From Janthinobacterium fluminis (GTDB lineage: Bacteria > Pseudomonadota > Gammaproteobacteria > Burkholderiales > Burkholderiaceae_D): DNA of 64,000 bases. The notes beneath the pieces were generated by a model. The model was not told where the DNA came from. It saw only the letters and a program-made list of their open reading frames with translations, and did no database searches. The translations under genes were made by a program, and so were the position numbers. Location of the stretch: the NCBI RefSeq assembly GCF_028595325.1, contig NZ_JAQQXR010000008.1:149378-213377 (forward strand). Reading direction: 5' to 3'. Positions 37,680 to 48,108 of the stretch are shown piece by piece; positions within the stretch are counted from its first letter, which is position 1, and each line of letters starts with the position of its first letter.

Positions 37680-38918
37680 ATGGCCGTCAACTCCCCCAAA
37701 CCCGTCGCCGCAGACTTGAAAGCCGTCGCCGGCATCGACATCGGCGTCGCCGAAGCCGGTATCAAGAAACCGAACCGCAAGGATTTGCTGGTGTTGAAAC
37801 TGGCGCCGACGGCGACCGTGTCGGGCGTGTTCACGCTGAACCGCTTCTGCGCCGCGCCCGTGCAAGTGTGCAAGACCAACCTGGCGGCCGTGACGGCCGG
37901 CGCCGCGCCTATCCGCGCGCTGCTGGTCAACACCGGCAACGCCAACGCCGGCACCGGCGAGTCCGGCCTGGCCGACGCCCAGGCCAGTTGCGCCGCGCTG
38001 GCCCAGCTGCTCGGCTGCGCGCCGGGCCAGATCCTGCCGTTTTCGACCGGCGTGATCCTCGAACCGCTGCCGCTGCAGCGCCTGGTGGCCGGCCTGCCGC
38101 AAGCCGTATCCGCGCTGACCGCCGACAACTGGTTCGGCGCCGCCGAGGCCATCATGACCACCGACACGCAGCCGAAGGCGGCCTCGCGCACGGTCGTCAT
38201 CGACGGCCACACGGTGACGCTGACCGGCATCAGCAAGGGCGCCGGCATGATCAAGCCGAACATGGCGACCATGCTGGGCTTCCTCGCCTTCGACGCCAGC
38301 GTCGCCCAGCCGGTGCTGGACCAGCTGGTCAAGCAGGCCGCCGACAAGTCGTTCAACTGCATCACCATCGATGGCGACACCTCGACCAACGACTCCTTCA
38401 TGGTCGTGGCGACCGGCGCCGGCACGCTGCGCGTGGACGCCGTCGACTCGCCGCAGTACGCGGCGCTGGCCGCCGCCGTGACCGAATTGTCGACCTTCCT
38501 GGCGCAGGCGATCGTGCGCGACGGCGAGGGCGCCACCAAGTTCATGACGGTCACCGTGGAAGCGGGCCGCAACAGCGAGGAGTGCCGCAAGATCGCCTAC
38601 TCGATCGCCCATTCGCCGCTGGTCAAAACGGCCTTCTTCGCCTCCGACCCCAACCTGGGCCGCATCCTGGCGGCGATCGGTTACGCCGGCGTGGACGACC
38701 TCAACGTCGGCACGCTGAACCTGTACCTGGACGACGTCTGGGTGGCCAAGAACGGCGGCCGCAATCCCGACTACCAGGAGCAGGACGGCCAGCGCGTGAT
38801 GCAGCAAAGCGAGATCACGATACGCGTCAACCTGGCCCGCGGCGACGCCACGGCCACCTTGTGGACCTGCGACCTGTCGCACGACTACGTCAGCATCAAC
38901 GCCGACTACCGCTCATGA
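37680..38918 (+). CDS. argJ: Bifunctional ornithine acetyltransferase/N-acetylglutamate synthase ArgJ
   Basis: 412 aa enzyme of arginine synthesis that recycles acetyl groups from N-acetylornithine to glutamate. It self-cleaves before a threonine nucleophile, here in [44 protein letters not shown] and [14 protein letters not shown] are conserved. The protein ends [13 protein letters not shown], the usual form. Bifunctionality cannot be distinguished from monofunctional forms by eye. The last four bases overlap the following ATPase gene. Confidence 0.95.
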   Translation: MAVNSPKPVAADLKAVAGIDIGVAEAGIKKPNRKDLLVLKLAPTATVSGVFTLNRFCAAPVQVCKTNLAAVTAGAAPIRALLVNTGNANAGTGESGLADAQASCAALAQLLGCAPGQILPFSTGVILEPLPLQRLVAGLPQAVSALTADNWFGAAEAIMTTDTQPKAASRTVVIDGHTVTLTGISKGAGMIKPNMATMLGFLAFDASVAQPVLDQLVKQAADKSFNCITIDGDTSTNDSFMVVATGAGTLRVDAVDSPQYAALAAAVTELSTFLAQAIVRDGEGATKFMTVTVEAGRNSEECRKIAYSIAHSPLVKTAFFASDPNLGRILAAIGYAGVDDLNVGTLNLYLDDVWVAKNGGRNPDYQEQDGQRVMQQSEITIRVNLARGDATATLWTCDLSHDYVSINADYRS

Positions 38919-39793
38919 CGCCGCTTGAGCAATTCCTGGTGCGCGCCGAAGCGCTGCTGCAGCGCGTCGAGGCGATGCTGCCGCTGGCGCCGCGCGAGCC
39001 GGACTGGAAGCTCGGTTACGCCTACCGCTGGCGCAAGCGCAGCGGCGGCGCCAGCTACCTGCAGGCGGTCGCGCACGCATCGCAGATCGCGCTGTCGGAC
39101 CTGCACAATATCGCGCCGCAAAAGCTGCAGATCGAGCGCAACACGCGCCAGTTCGTCGACGGCCGTCCGGCCAACAACGTGCTGCTGACGGGCGCGCGCG
39201 GCACCGGCAAGTCCTCGCTGATCAAGGCTTGCCTGAACCAGTTCGCCCCGGACGGCCTGCGCCTGATCGAAGTCGACAAGGCCGACCTGGCCGAGCTGCC
39301 GGACATCGTCGACCTGGTCGCCGGGCGGCCCGAGCGCTTCATCATCTTTTGCGACGACCTGTCGTTCGAGGAGGGCGAGAGCGGCTATAAGGCCCTGAAA
39401 GTGGCGCTGGACGGCAGCATTTCGGCGCAGTCGGACAATGTGCTCATCTACGCGACGTCGAACCGGCGCCACCTGCTGCCGGAGCGCATGTCGGACAACA
39501 GCGGCTACCAGCACGGCGAAGACGGCGACCTGCATCCGGGCGAGACGGTGGAGGAGAAGATTTCGCTGTCGGAGCGCTTCGGCCTGTGGCTGTCCTTCTA
39601 CCCGTTCAAGCAGGACGACTACCTCGACATCGTCGGCCACTGGCTGGCCTCGTTCGGCTGCGGCGCCGCGCAGATCGCCGCGGCCCGCGCCGACGCGTTG
39701 CGCTGGGCCTTGCAGCGCGGCTCGCGCTCGGGGCGCGTGGCCTGGCAGTTCGCCAAGGATTACGCCGGAAAGATGCCGCATGAGCCAAGTTAA
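38915..39793 (+). CDS. DUF815-family ATP-binding protein
   Basis: 292 aa P-loop NTPase of the AAA-like DUF815 family, function not established. Walker [15 protein letters not shown] lies near residue 90; Walker B-like [14 protein letters not shown] near 145; a sensor-like [14 protein letters not shown] follows. The frame is open far upstream inside argJ. ATG 38915 is chosen because it overlaps the argJ stop (ATGA) and starts the family sequence. It shares 14 bases with mutT. The argJ-DUF815-mutT order suggests one operon but gives no functional clue. Confidence 0.88.
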   Translation: MTPLEQFLVRAEALLQRVEAMLPLAPREPDWKLGYAYRWRKRSGGASYLQAVAHASQIALSDLHNIAPQKLQIERNTRQFVDGRPANNVLLTGARGTGKSSLIKACLNQFAPDGLRLIEVDKADLAELPDIVDLVAGRPERFIIFCDDLSFEEGESGYKALKVALDGSISAQSDNVLIYATSNRRHLLPERMSDNSGYQHGEDGDLHPGETVEEKISLSERFGLWLSFYPFKQDDYLDIVGHWLASFGCGAAQIAAARADALRWALQRGSRSGRVAWQFAKDYAGKMPHEPS

Positions 39794-40193
39794 GGTGACG
39801 CCGGTCGACGTCGCCGTCGGCATTCTGATGAAGCCGAACGGCGACGTGCTGCTGGGCCAGCGCCCGGCGGGCAAGCCCTATGACGGTTACTGGGAGTTTC
39901 CCGGCGGAAAAGTGGAGGCGGGCGAGGCGATTCTCGACGCGCTGAAGCGCGAATTCGTCGAGGAGCTGGGTTTGCACATCGTCAGCGCCGAGCCGTGGTG
40001 CGGCGTGGAATACGTTTATCCGCACGCGCACGTGCGCCTGCATTTCTACATCAGCCGCGAATGGCATGGCGAGCCGCAAAGCCTGGAGGGCCAGGCATTT
40101 GCGTGGCAGGGCGAGGTCGGCGTCGAGCCGCTGCTGCCGGCCACCATTCCGCTACTGGAATGGCTGGACGTGGTGCGGCGCGAAGCCTGTTAG
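39780..40193 (+). CDS. mutT: Nudix hydrolase MutT (8-oxo-dGTP diphosphatase)
   Basis: 137 aa. Hydrolyses oxidised guanine nucleotides to prevent mutagenic incorporation. The Nudix box is intact: GGKVEAGE followed by [32 protein letters not shown] is typical of MutT. ATG 39780 is inside the 3' end of the DUF815 gene. Its TAG stop overlaps the TAA of the convergent yacG, so the two genes share two bases of stop codon with no spacer. Confidence 0.92.
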   Translation: MSQVKVTPVDVAVGILMKPNGDVLLGQRPAGKPYDGYWEFPGGKVEAGEAILDALKREFVEELGLHIVSAEPWCGVEYVYPHAHVRLHFYISREWHGEPQSLEGQAFAWQGEVGVEPLLPATIPLLEWLDVVRREAC

Positions 40194-40372
40194 GCGGCGC
40201 TGTCGTCGTCGAGCGCGTCGTCGATCGGGTTCGCGGCGGGGATGGTGTATTTTTCCTCGGCCCAGGCGCCCAGGTCGATCTGTTTGCAGCGCTCCGAGCA
40301 AAATGGGCGGAATTTGTTTTTTTCGGTCCACTCGACTTTGGCGGAGCAGGTAGGGCAATTTACGACGGTCAT
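40190..40372 (-). CDS. yacG: DNA gyrase inhibitor / zinc-binding protein YacG
   Basis: 60 aa four-cysteine zinc protein: CPTC near the start and FCSERC around residue 25. [20 protein letters not shown] is the family hallmark, with a disordered acidic tail. E. coli YacG binds GyrB and inhibits gyrase. It ends the pilD-coaE-zapD-yacG run and is convergent with mutT. Confidence 0.95.
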   Translation of the reverse strand: MTVVNCPTCSAKVEWTEKNKFRPFCSERCKQIDLGAWAEEKYTIPAANPIDDALDDDSAA

Positions 40373-40386
40373 GGCATGCGATACAG

Positions 40387-41142
40387 TTAAAAATTACAGA
40401 GCGTGAGCTCGAAGGGAACGTCGTCTTCCAGCGGCTTGGGCTTCAGGTCGCCGCCCTGGCTGGTGAAACGCACCCACAACATGTACTTATTGGCGGAAAT
40501 CTCCGGGATCGCGCCCTGGGCCTGGTCCAGCGTCAGGCGCAGCATCTGGTAGACCTTGCCCTGCAACATTTGCTGGTAGCTGCCGGCGCTGGCGATCATC
40601 TTGACGGGGCCGCCGGAGTCGCGCAGCAGGCGCAGTACCAGCGCCAGCGCGTCGAACAGCGGCGCCAGCGGCGCGAACCAGGCGGAGATGTCGGCGTAAC
40701 GCTGCTGCGCGCTGCGTTTTTGCCAGGCGAAATACGAGGGCAGGTCGAATTCGCAGGCGCCGCCGGGGATGATGGTGCGGCCGCGTATGCTCATCAGCCA
40801 TTCATTGTCGCGGATGTTTTGCCCGGTCTTGCCCTGCGCCGCCACGAGGGCGCCGCTGACCGTGTCCAGCTCGGCCAATATCGCGTCGAGCATCTCGGCG
40901 GCGACGTTGGGGTTGGAGCGGTAGCCCAGCAGGCTTTGGCGCTGGCGTTCCAGCTCTTGCAGCAGGTCCGATTTCAGGTCGGCGCGTCCGGCCACTTCGA
41001 GCATGTCGAAAATGGTGGCCAGGGCGACGTGGTGTTGCATTGGATGTTCTTGTTGGACAAAGAACTTGAATTTGTCGTACAGGTCTTCCAGCCGCAACAA
41101 AGTCCGTATGCGCTCGTTGAAAGGGTATTCGTAGACAATCAA
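40387..41142 (-). CDS. zapD: Cell division protein ZapD
   Basis: 251 aa cytoplasmic Z-ring associated protein that bundles FtsZ filaments by binding its C-terminal peptide. It starts [18 protein letters not shown] and contains [18 protein letters not shown] and [12 protein letters not shown], both typical. Length is standard. yacG follows 14 bases downstream. Confidence 0.95.
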   Translation of the reverse strand: MIVYEYPFNERIRTLLRLEDLYDKFKFFVQQEHPMQHHVALATIFDMLEVAGRADLKSDLLQELERQRQSLLGYRSNPNVAAEMLDAILAELDTVSGALVAAQGKTGQNIRDNEWLMSIRGRTIIPGGACEFDLPSYFAWQKRSAQQRYADISAWFAPLAPLFDALALVLRLLRDSGGPVKMIASAGSYQQMLQGKVYQMLRLTLDQAQGAIPEISANKYMLWVRFTSQGGDLKPKPLEDDVPFELTLCNF

Positions 41143-41206
41143 AATAACATCCCTTTAAATATGGACCGGCAAAGAATCCCGTGATTCTGAACCAAGCGTC
41201 GGCAAA

Positions 41207-41860
41207 TTACAAACGTTGCGATGGTATTGTTGCCATTCTTTTGGAAAATGCCAAGTAAATACTGTGTAATCGCTCCACTTGCGGCGCCAGAGCGGCAATG
41301 TCGCCGTCGTTGACGATGACGTCGTCGGCCGCCGCCAGGCGCGCCTGGCGGCTCGCCTGTGTCGCCATGATGGCCTTCACCTGGGCTTCTGGCAAGCCGT
41401 TGCGCGCCATGACGCGGGAGACTTGCAGGCTTTCCGGGCAGTCGATGGCCAGCACGCGGTCGACCCGTTCGCGCCAGCCGCCCGACTCGACCAGCAGGGG
41501 CACGGCGAAGATGACATAACTGCCGCCGGCGGCCGCCGCCGCGGCCAGCGTGGCGGCGCGGATGCGCGGATGCAGTATCGCTTCGAGGCGGCGCTTGGCG
41601 TCGGCGTCGTCGAACACCAGCGCGCGCATCCTGGCGCGGTCGAGGGCGCCGTCGACGCCGGCAAAGGCGCCGCCGAATTCGGCCAGCAGGGCCGGCATCG
41701 CGGCGCCGCCGGCGGCCGTCAGGCTGTGGGCGATCAGATCGGTGTCGACGATGCTGGCGCCGCGCGCGGCGAACAGCTCGGCCACGGTGCTTTTGCCGCA
41801 ACCGATGCCGCCGGTCAGGCCGACGCTGAAATAGGGGGCGTGCGCTGCTGCTTGTTCCAT
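41207..41860 (-). CDS. coaE: Dephospho-CoA kinase
   Basis: 217 aa. Last step of coenzyme A synthesis. P-loop [17 protein letters not shown] near residue 15, [16 protein letters not shown] and VPLLVESG are conserved landmarks. The start at 41860 is chosen at the family N-terminus ([18 protein letters not shown]); the frame runs further upstream into pilD. It lies 20 bases after the pilD stop. Confidence 0.94.
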   Translation of the reverse strand: MEQAAAHAPYFSVGLTGGIGCGKSTVAELFAARGASIVDTDLIAHSLTAAGGAAMPALLAEFGGAFAGVDGALDRARMRALVFDDADAKRRLEAILHPRIRAATLAAAAAAGGSYVIFAVPLLVESGGWRERVDRVLAIDCPESLQVSRVMARNGLPEAQVKAIMATQASRQARLAAADDVIVNDGDIAALAPQVERLHSIYLAFSKRMATIPSQRL

Positions 41861-41880
41861 GGGCTTCCTGGTGCGGCCGC

Positions 41881-42750
41881 TCAGCCCAGCAGGGCGAGCG
41901 TGAAATGCGAAATCGGCGTGCCGTACAGCAGCGCGATCAGACCCGCCGCCGCCAGGTAGGGGCCGAAGGGGATGGGTTTGTCGCGCCCGCGTTTGGCCAG
42001 GACGATCAGGCCGATGCCGACCAGCGCGCCGACCACCGAGGACAGCAGGATAATCGTCGGCAGCATCGCCCAGCCCAGCCACGCGCCCAGGGCCGCGAGC
42101 AATTTGAAGTCACCATACCCCATTCCCTCCTTGCCTGTCGCCAGCTTGAAGCCCCAGTAGACGGCCCACAGCGCCAGATAGCCGGCGGCGGCGCCGATGA
42201 CGGCATCGTGCAGCGGCACGAAGGTGCCGTTCAGGTTCATCAGCAGGCCGGCCCACAGCAGCGGATAGCTCAGGTCGTCGGGCAGCAACTGGGTGTCGGC
42301 GTCGATGAAGGTCATGGCCACCAGCGAGTAGGCGAAATACAGGGTGGCCAGGCCGGCCCAGCCGCTGCCGAAATGCCAGACCAGCACGAAGGACAGGACG
42401 GCGCTGAGCAGCTCGATGGCCGGGTAGCGCGCCGAGATCGGCGCCTTGCAGGCGCCGCACTTGCCGCGCAGGGCCAGATAGCTGAGGACGGGGATGTTTT
42501 CCAGCGCCGTGATGCGGTGGCCGCAGTGCGGGCAGCACGAGCGCGGCGTCATCAGGTTGAAGCGGTCCGTGTGGGGCAGCGCCTTGCCGCTTTCCTCGGC
42601 CACGTAATTGTCCGATTCGCGCTGCATCATCTTCGGCACCCGGTAGATGACGACGTTCAGGAAGCTGCCGAACAGCAGGCCGAACAGCGCGGCCGCCAGG
42701 CTCACCACCAGGTTCGCGGGGGCGGCAAACAACAATGTATCTTGGGGCAT
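41881..42750 (-). CDS. pilD: Type IV prepilin peptidase PilD
   Basis: 289 aa polytopic aspartyl protease that cleaves and N-methylates prepilins and type II secretion pseudopilins. The N-terminal methylase domain has the four-cysteine zinc site CPHCGH and CGACKA. The catalytic aspartates are in [11 protein letters not shown] and [12 protein letters not shown]. About eight membrane segments. It is separated from pilC by an unrelated gene. Confidence 0.96.
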   Translation of the reverse strand: MPQDTLLFAAPANLVVSLAAALFGLLFGSFLNVVIYRVPKMMQRESDNYVAEESGKALPHTDRFNLMTPRSCCPHCGHRITALENIPVLSYLALRGKCGACKAPISARYPAIELLSAVLSFVLVWHFGSGWAGLATLYFAYSLVAMTFIDADTQLLPDDLSYPLLWAGLLMNLNGTFVPLHDAVIGAAAGYLALWAVYWGFKLATGKEGMGYGDFKLLAALGAWLGWAMLPTIILLSSVVGALVGIGLIVLAKRGRDKPIPFGPYLAAAGLIALLYGTPISHFTLALLG

Positions 42751-42857
42751 CTTCTTTTTCCGCTGCGGTTGGTGGATCGTTGGTCGGGCGGCTGCGCACC
42801 CCGCCTATTAGAACATCGGAGCGGCGCCGGCGTCGAGGTGCTAAGCGGCATTTCGCG

Positions 42858-42897
42858 AAAAAAGCTTGCGCCGCGCCGGGCGGTCCGCCTGTGGCGC
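42858..42897 (-). terminator. Candidate terminator of the orphan gene between pilC and pilD
   Basis: On the minus strand a GC stem with a small internal loop (42897-42873) is followed 9 bases later by six T (42863-42858). The stem-to-T distance is long for a canonical terminator. Confidence 0.4.
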
Positions 42898-42946
42898 CGC
42901 AATCGGATGGCGGCGCGGATCGTGCGGACGGAAATGCCCGCTTCAG

Positions 42947-43567
42947 TCACGCCGGGCCATGCCAGCCGAGTTGGGCCAGCAGGATGGCGATGACGTGGTC
43001 GGCGTCGTGCTTGTTGCGGGTTTGCGCGGGGCTGTTGCCGCCGAGGGCGTCGTTGGCGTCGCTCATCAGCGCGTAAATGGTCCACGGCTCCACGTCGGGG
43101 GCGCTGTCCAGCAAGGCCAGGACAATGCGCCGCACGCTCGGGTCGAGCTGGAAATCGGGAAGCCGCAAGCCCCGTCCGCCCACGCTGAGCGCCAGATAGC
43201 GCCGCGCCTTGATGTCCTGATAGATTTGCGCCCGCGATTTGCCGGCCAGGGTGGCGAAATGGGCGACGCTGAGGTTGCCGGGCGCGGCAAACTGTTTCAG
43301 CATCAGGGTCCGGCCGCGCTGGATGTCGCCCTGGTCCATCTGCCACGGCGTGGCGCGCGACAGGGCGGCCGCCTTGGTTTGCAGCGTGGCAAGCACCTCG
43401 CCGCCGCCGGCCGGCGTTTGCGCCATGCCATGGCGTTCGCCGTGCCGTCGTATAAACTCGGCCAGGACGTCGCGGAAACCGTCCAGATCGTCGATGGTCG
43501 CGACCGCCTCGAAGCGCCGCAGGTCGGCGCGCGTGATGCCGCTTGTTTCCTCGTCCAGTTTCATCAT
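42947..43567 (-). CDS. Orphan protein with a helix-turn-helix and MbcA/ParS-like C-terminus
   Basis: 206 aa from ATG 43567, which has a GGAGGGG ribosome site; the frame is open 21 codons further upstream. Residues about 98-138 look like a helix-turn-helix (LSVAHFATLAGKSRAQIYQD). Residues about 139-200 (PWTIYALMSDANDALGG and after) resemble the MbcA/ParS (DUF2384) antitoxin fold; this is weak, by-eye similarity. No RES-type toxin gene adjoins it. It splits the usual pilC-pilD order, and has its own promoter and probable terminator, so it behaves as an inserted single-gene unit. Function unknown. Confidence 0.72.
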   Translation of the reverse strand: MMKLDEETSGITRADLRRFEAVATIDDLDGFRDVLAEFIRRHGERHGMAQTPAGGGEVLATLQTKAAALSRATPWQMDQGDIQRGRTLMLKQFAAPGNLSVAHFATLAGKSRAQIYQDIKARRYLALSVGGRGLRLPDFQLDPSVRRIVLALLDSAPDVEPWTIYALMSDANDALGGNSPAQTRNKHDADHVIAILLAQLGWHGPA

Positions 43568-43602
43568 GATCGGCCCCTCCGGCGATGACAGCGGATATGG
43601 AT

Positions 43603-43630
43603 AGTCTAGCGGCGCCCCTTGCTTTGTCAA
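43603..43630 (-). promoter_or_regulatory. Promoter of the orphan gene between pilC and pilD
   Basis: Consensus -35 TTGACA (43630-43625), 16-base spacer, TAGACT (43608-43603). The predicted start near 43596 gives a short leader of about 30 nt. Confidence 0.65.
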
Positions 43631-43658
43631 GTTTGTAAAGTATATCCAGTTTGTTGCG

Positions 43659-44885
43659 TCACACCACCGAGCCGAGCTTGAAGATGGGCAGGTACATGGC
43701 GATCACCAGGCCGCCGATGAGCACGCCCAGGATCACCATGATCATCGGCTCCATCAGCGAGGACAGGGCGGAGACGGCCTCGTCGACCTCCTCCTCGTAG
43801 AAGTCGGCCACCTTGCCCAGCATCGCGTCGAGCGAGCCGGACTCCTCGCCGATGGACACCATCTGCGTGACCAGGTTGGGGAAGACGTCGGCGTTCTGCA
43901 TCGCCACCGTCAGGCTGGTGCCGGTGCTGACCTCGTTCTGGATGCGCCGCGTGGCGTCCAGGTAGACGGCGTTGCCGGCCGCGCCGCCGACCGAGTCCAG
44001 CGATTCGACCAGGGGCACGCCGGCGGCGAACATGGTGGCCAGCGTGCGCGTCCAGCGGGCGATCGTCGCCTTGCGGATGACGTCGCCGAACACGGGCGCC
44101 TTGAGCAGGGCCACGTCCATGAAGCGCTGCATCTTCAGCGAGCGCCGCCACGACTGGAAAAAGAAGTAGATGGTGGCGAACAGGCCGCCGAAGATCAGAT
44201 ACCACCACTGCACGAAAAACTCCGACATCGCCATCACGAACAGCGTCGGCGCCGGCAGCGCCGCGCCGAAGCTGCGGAACACCTCCTTGAAGGCCGGCAC
44301 CACCCAGATCATGATGACGGCCGTGACGATGAAGGCGATCGCCAGGATGGACACGGGATACATCAGCGCCGACTTGATCTTGGCCTTGATGGCCAGCGTC
44401 TTTTCCTTGTAGACGGCGAGCCGCGTCAGCAGGTCCTCCAGGATGCCGGCCTGTTCGCCGGCGCCGACCAGGTTGCAGAACAGCGGGTCGAAGTACAGCG
44501 GGTACTTGCGGAAAGCCTGGTTCAGGCTGGTGCCCGTCTCTATGTCGGCGCGCAAGTCCATCACCAGCTTCGACACGGAGGGATTCGCATGTCCCTTGCC
44601 GACGATGTCGAAGGACTGCAGCAGCGGCACGCCAGCCTTCATCATCGTCGCCAGCTGGCGCGTGAACAGGGAAATGTCCTTGTCGGTGATCTTCTTGCCG
44701 CTGCGGTAGGCTTTCTTCTTGACCTTGGTCACCATGATGCCCTGGCGCCGCAACGTCACGTTGACGATGGCCTCGCCGCCGGCGCGCAATTCGCCGCGCA
44801 CCGTCTTGCCCGACTTGTCCTTGCCCTCCCAGGCGAAGATCGATTCCTTCACCTGGGTCCCGCCGGCGCCGCTAGATGTGGCCAT
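43659..44885 (-). CDS. pilC: Type IV pilus inner-membrane platform protein PilC
   Basis: 408 aa. PilC transmits motor action from PilB/PilT to the growing pilus. Two homologous GspF-type domains are seen, each with membrane helices: FTRQLATMMKAGVPLLQSFDIV in the first and WTRTLATMFAAGVPLVESLDSV in the second. The C-terminal hydrophobic segment (MVILGVLIGGLVIAMYLPIFKLGSVV, in pieces) is standard. It lies 10 bases after pilB. Confidence 0.95.
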   Translation of the reverse strand: MATSSGAGGTQVKESIFAWEGKDKSGKTVRGELRAGGEAIVNVTLRRQGIMVTKVKKKAYRSGKKITDKDISLFTRQLATMMKAGVPLLQSFDIVGKGHANPSVSKLVMDLRADIETGTSLNQAFRKYPLYFDPLFCNLVGAGEQAGILEDLLTRLAVYKEKTLAIKAKIKSALMYPVSILAIAFIVTAVIMIWVVPAFKEVFRSFGAALPAPTLFVMAMSEFFVQWWYLIFGGLFATIYFFFQSWRRSLKMQRFMDVALLKAPVFGDVIRKATIARWTRTLATMFAAGVPLVESLDSVGGAAGNAVYLDATRRIQNEVSTGTSLTVAMQNADVFPNLVTQMVSIGEESGSLDAMLGKVADFYEEEVDEAVSALSSLMEPMIMVILGVLIGGLVIAMYLPIFKLGSVV

Positions 44886-44895
44886 GATGCGTGTC

Positions 44896-46620
44896 CTATT
44901 CGTTGGTACAACCTAACACTTCTTCCAGGCTGGTCAGCCCCTGGCGCACCTTGACCAGGCCGGAGCGGCGCAGCGACTTGACGCCCTCGGCCTCGGACTG
45001 GCGGGCGATTTCCAGCGAATTGCCGTGCGCCAGGATGATTTTCTCGATCGCCTCGGTGATCGGCATGATCTGGTAAATCCCCACCCGGCCCTTGTAGCCG
45101 CCGCCGTTGCAGCGTTCGCAGCCGACCGGGCCGTAAGGCTGCCAGCTGCCGTCGAGCTCCTCGGCCAGGAAGCCGGCCTTGAGCAGGATGGCGTCGAGGA
45201 TGGCGACCGGCTGCTTGCAGGTGCACAGGCGGCGCGTCAGGCGCTGCGCCGTGATCAGGATCACCGACGAGGCGATGTTGAACGGCGCCACGCCCATATT
45301 CATCAGCCGTGTCAGCGTCGACGGCGCGTCGTTCGTGTGCAGCGTCGAAAACACCATATGGCCCGTCTGCGCCGCCTTGATCGCGATGTCGGCCGTCTCC
45401 AGGTCGCGGATCTCGCCGACCATGATCACGTCCGGGTCCTGGCGCAGGAAGGACTTCAGGGCCACGGGGAAGGTCAGGCCGGCGCGGTCGTTGACGTTGA
45501 CCTGGTTGACGCCGGGCAGGTTGATCTCGGCCGGGTCCTCGGCCGTCGAAATATTGATGCCGGGCTTGTTGATGACGTTCAGGCAGGTGTACAGCGACAC
45601 CGTCTTGCCCGAGCCGGTGGGCCCCGTCACCAGCACCATGCCGTAGGGGCGTTCGATGGCGTTGAGCAGCAACTCCTTCTGCTCCGGGTCGTAGCCGAGC
45701 GCGTCGATGCCCATCTGCGCCTGGCTGGCGTCGAGGATGCGCATCACGGTTTTTTCGCCGAACAGCGTGGGCAGGGTGCTGACGCGGAAGTCGATGGTCT
45801 TCGTCGGCGACAGGATCAGGCGCATGCGGCCGTCCTGCGGCACGCGCTTTTCGGAAATGTCCAGGCGCGCCAGCACCTTGATGCGCGACACCAGCTTTTC
45901 CTTGATCGACACGGGCGGCTGGGCGTGCTCGCGCAGCACGCCGTCGACGCGCAGGCGGATCCGATAGAATTTTTCGAAGGGCTCGAAATGGATGTCGGAG
46001 GCGCCCATGTTGACGGCGTCCATCAGGATCTTGTTGAGGAATTTGACGATGGGCGCGTCTTCGATCTCGTTCGCGCCCGGCTCAGGCGCGGCGCTGCTTT
46101 CCTCCTCGGCGAACTGGATTTCCTGTTCGTCGCCTATCATGTCGCTGATGCTTTGCTCGGCGCTCTTGTTCAGGCTGGCGAGAAGTTGCAGCAAGGCATC
46201 GTGCTGGACGATCACGGGCTCGACCGAGGACTCGGTCTGGAACTTGATCTGGTCCAGGGCCTGGGTGTTGGTCGGGTCGGACAGGGCGACCGACATCTTG
46301 TTGCCGCGGCGCGCCAGGGCGACCACGCGCTGACTCTGCATCAGCTTGCCGTCTATGCTTTTCGGCGGCAGCATCTCCAGGTCGACGCTGTGTAAATCCA
46401 GCAAGGGATAGCCGAAGGTTTCGGCGCAGAACAGGGCCAGCCCCGGCGCGTCGATGGCGCCGCTGGCCAGCAGGGCGTCGATGAAGGGCAGCTTCTCGGC
46501 GCCGGCTTTCTTGTGCAGCGCCTCGGCCTGGGGCGCGCTCAGGCGTCCCGCTTGCAGCAGCGCCCGCGCCAGGCCCGACATGGACGTCGCTGCGGTCGAG
46601 TTGGGAAGAGCTGCTGCCAT
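44896..46620 (-). CDS. pilB: Type IV pilus assembly ATPase PilB
   Basis: 574 aa hexameric extension ATPase. The N-terminal GspE/MshE domain begins at MSGLARALLQAGRLS. Walker A GPTGSGKTVSLYTCL, Asp box DIHFEPFEKFYRIRLRVDG, Walker B MVGEIRDLETADIA and His box GHMVFSTLHTNDAPST are intact. The four-cysteine zinc motif CTCKQ and CERCNGGGYKGRVG is present. ATG 46620 is chosen because family sequence begins there; 65 further upstream codons show none. Region 46621-46818 has no gene. Confidence 0.95.
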   Translation of the reverse strand: MAAALPNSTAATSMSGLARALLQAGRLSAPQAEALHKKAGAEKLPFIDALLASGAIDAPGLALFCAETFGYPLLDLHSVDLEMLPPKSIDGKLMQSQRVVALARRGNKMSVALSDPTNTQALDQIKFQTESSVEPVIVQHDALLQLLASLNKSAEQSISDMIGDEQEIQFAEEESSAAPEPGANEIEDAPIVKFLNKILMDAVNMGASDIHFEPFEKFYRIRLRVDGVLREHAQPPVSIKEKLVSRIKVLARLDISEKRVPQDGRMRLILSPTKTIDFRVSTLPTLFGEKTVMRILDASQAQMGIDALGYDPEQKELLLNAIERPYGMVLVTGPTGSGKTVSLYTCLNVINKPGINISTAEDPAEINLPGVNQVNVNDRAGLTFPVALKSFLRQDPDVIMVGEIRDLETADIAIKAAQTGHMVFSTLHTNDAPSTLTRLMNMGVAPFNIASSVILITAQRLTRRLCTCKQPVAILDAILLKAGFLAEELDGSWQPYGPVGCERCNGGGYKGRVGIYQIMPITEAIEKIILAHGNSLEIARQSEAEGVKSLRRSGLVKVRQGLTSLEEVLGCTNE

Positions 46621-46818
46621 GGGAGCGCTGTCATGAAAACGACGTTTCGAAAAGGCGCGCCGGTGCAGAACACGCGGCGACCGCAGATGCTCCCGATCAT
46701 GCCTCCGGGTATCATGTTTGTAAAGGGTTTGTCGCGCCCGGGACGCGGTGAAACAACGCAATTGCCTAAGCGGCAAAGCTGGCGTTTGATCAAGTGCAAG
46801 GGCCGCCCGGCCCATCCC

Positions 46819-48108
46819 TCAGGCGGCCGGGGCGGGCGCCGGGCGGCGCAGCTTGACCACCTTGATGGCCTGGTTCTGGGTCTGGATGACCTCGATCACG
46901 CAGCCGCCCACCTTGATGCTGATGGGGGCCTCGGGTATGTCCTGCAGCAATTCGAGCAGCATGCCGTTGACGGTTTTCGGCCCGTCCAGCGGGAAGCCCA
47001 GGCCCAGGCGCTTGTTGATGTCGCGCAAGGCCGTGGCGCCTTCGAGCAGGCACTCGCCGTGTTCGTCCCAGCCGAAGGAGTCGGCGCGGGCGGCGCCCGG
47101 CGTCGACGTCGTGAACTCGCCGATCATTTCCTCGATGATATCGTCGAGCGTGACCAGGCCCTGCACCTCGCCGTACTCGTCGACGATGATGCCGAGACGC
47201 TCGCGGTTTTCCTGGAAATACTGCAACTGCGTGAACACGCCCGTGTCCTGGGGGATGAAATAGGGCTCGCTGAGCAGGGCGCGGAAATGCGCGGCCGTCA
47301 ACGCGTCCTCGTGGCTGAGCAGGGCCATCGCCTTGCGCACGTGCAAAATGCCGACGATGCGGTTGATCTCGCCCTCGTACACGGGCAGCTTGTTGTGGTA
47401 GCAGGTGGTGAGCTGGCGGCGGATGTCGGCGACGTCGGCGGCCAGGTTCAGGGCCTCGATCTGCGAGCGCGGCGTCATGATGTCCTCGACCGAGATGGTT
47501 TCCAGGTCGAACAGATTGAGCAGGATGCTCTTGTGCTTTTGCGGGATGAAATTGCCGCCCTCCAGCACCATCGCATGCAACTCCTCGGGCGACAGGCGGG
47601 CGTCGTGGCGGTTGCCGCCGCGCTCGACGCGGAACAGCTTGAGCAGCAGCGTGACGAAGAGATTGACGAACCAGATCACCGGCCTGGCGGCCGCCATCAG
47701 CGGCTTCAGCACGACGCTGGCGGCCAGCGAAATCTTTTCCGGATAGGCGGCGCCGATGAGCTTCGGCGCAATCTCGGCGCAGACGATCAGCAGGAAGGCG
47801 ATGGCGCCGGTCGAGGCGACGACGACGTTCTCGCCGAGGCCGAAGGTGGCGATGGCGATCGCCGTGACGAGGGCGGCGGCCATCGCATTGATCAGCGTAT
47901 TAGCGATGAGCACCAGCGAGAGCAATTTATCGGTGCGTTCGAGCAGCCACAGCGTGGTGGTGGCGCGCCGGCTGCCGCGCTGTGACAAATGGCGCAGGCG
48001 GTGACGGTTAGCGGCCATCAGGGCCGTCTCGGCCATGGCGAAGAACGCCGAACATAAAATCAGCAGTGCGAGCGCCAGCAATTGCGCCCAAAACGGCACG
48101 GTATCCAA
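46819..48108 (-). CDS. CNNM/CorC (HlyC/CorC) family membrane protein
   Basis: 429 aa from TTG 48108 (LDTVPFWAQLL); the start is uncertain because the frame remains open to 48201. Domains in order: a DUF21/CNNM membrane domain with FFAMAETALMAANRHRLRHL and three to four segments, a CBS pair (MTPRSQIEALNL to about 330), and a CorC_HlyC C-terminal domain. Family members are linked to magnesium or cobalt efflux and ion homeostasis; despite the HlyC name it is not a hemolysin. It follows pilB upstream on the same strand with about 200 bases between. Confidence 0.85.
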   Translation of the reverse strand: MDTVPFWAQLLALALLILCSAFFAMAETALMAANRHRLRHLSQRGSRRATTTLWLLERTDKLLSLVLIANTLINAMAAALVTAIAIATFGLGENVVVASTGAIAFLLIVCAEIAPKLIGAAYPEKISLAASVVLKPLMAAARPVIWFVNLFVTLLLKLFRVERGGNRHDARLSPEELHAMVLEGGNFIPQKHKSILLNLFDLETISVEDIMTPRSQIEALNLAADVADIRRQLTTCYHNKLPVYEGEINRIVGILHVRKAMALLSHEDALTAAHFRALLSEPYFIPQDTGVFTQLQYFQENRERLGIIVDEYGEVQGLVTLDDIIEEMIGEFTTSTPGAARADSFGWDEHGECLLEGATALRDINKRLGLGFPLDGPKTVNGMLLELLQDIPEAPISIKVGGCVIEVIQTQNQAIKVVKLRRPAPAPAA

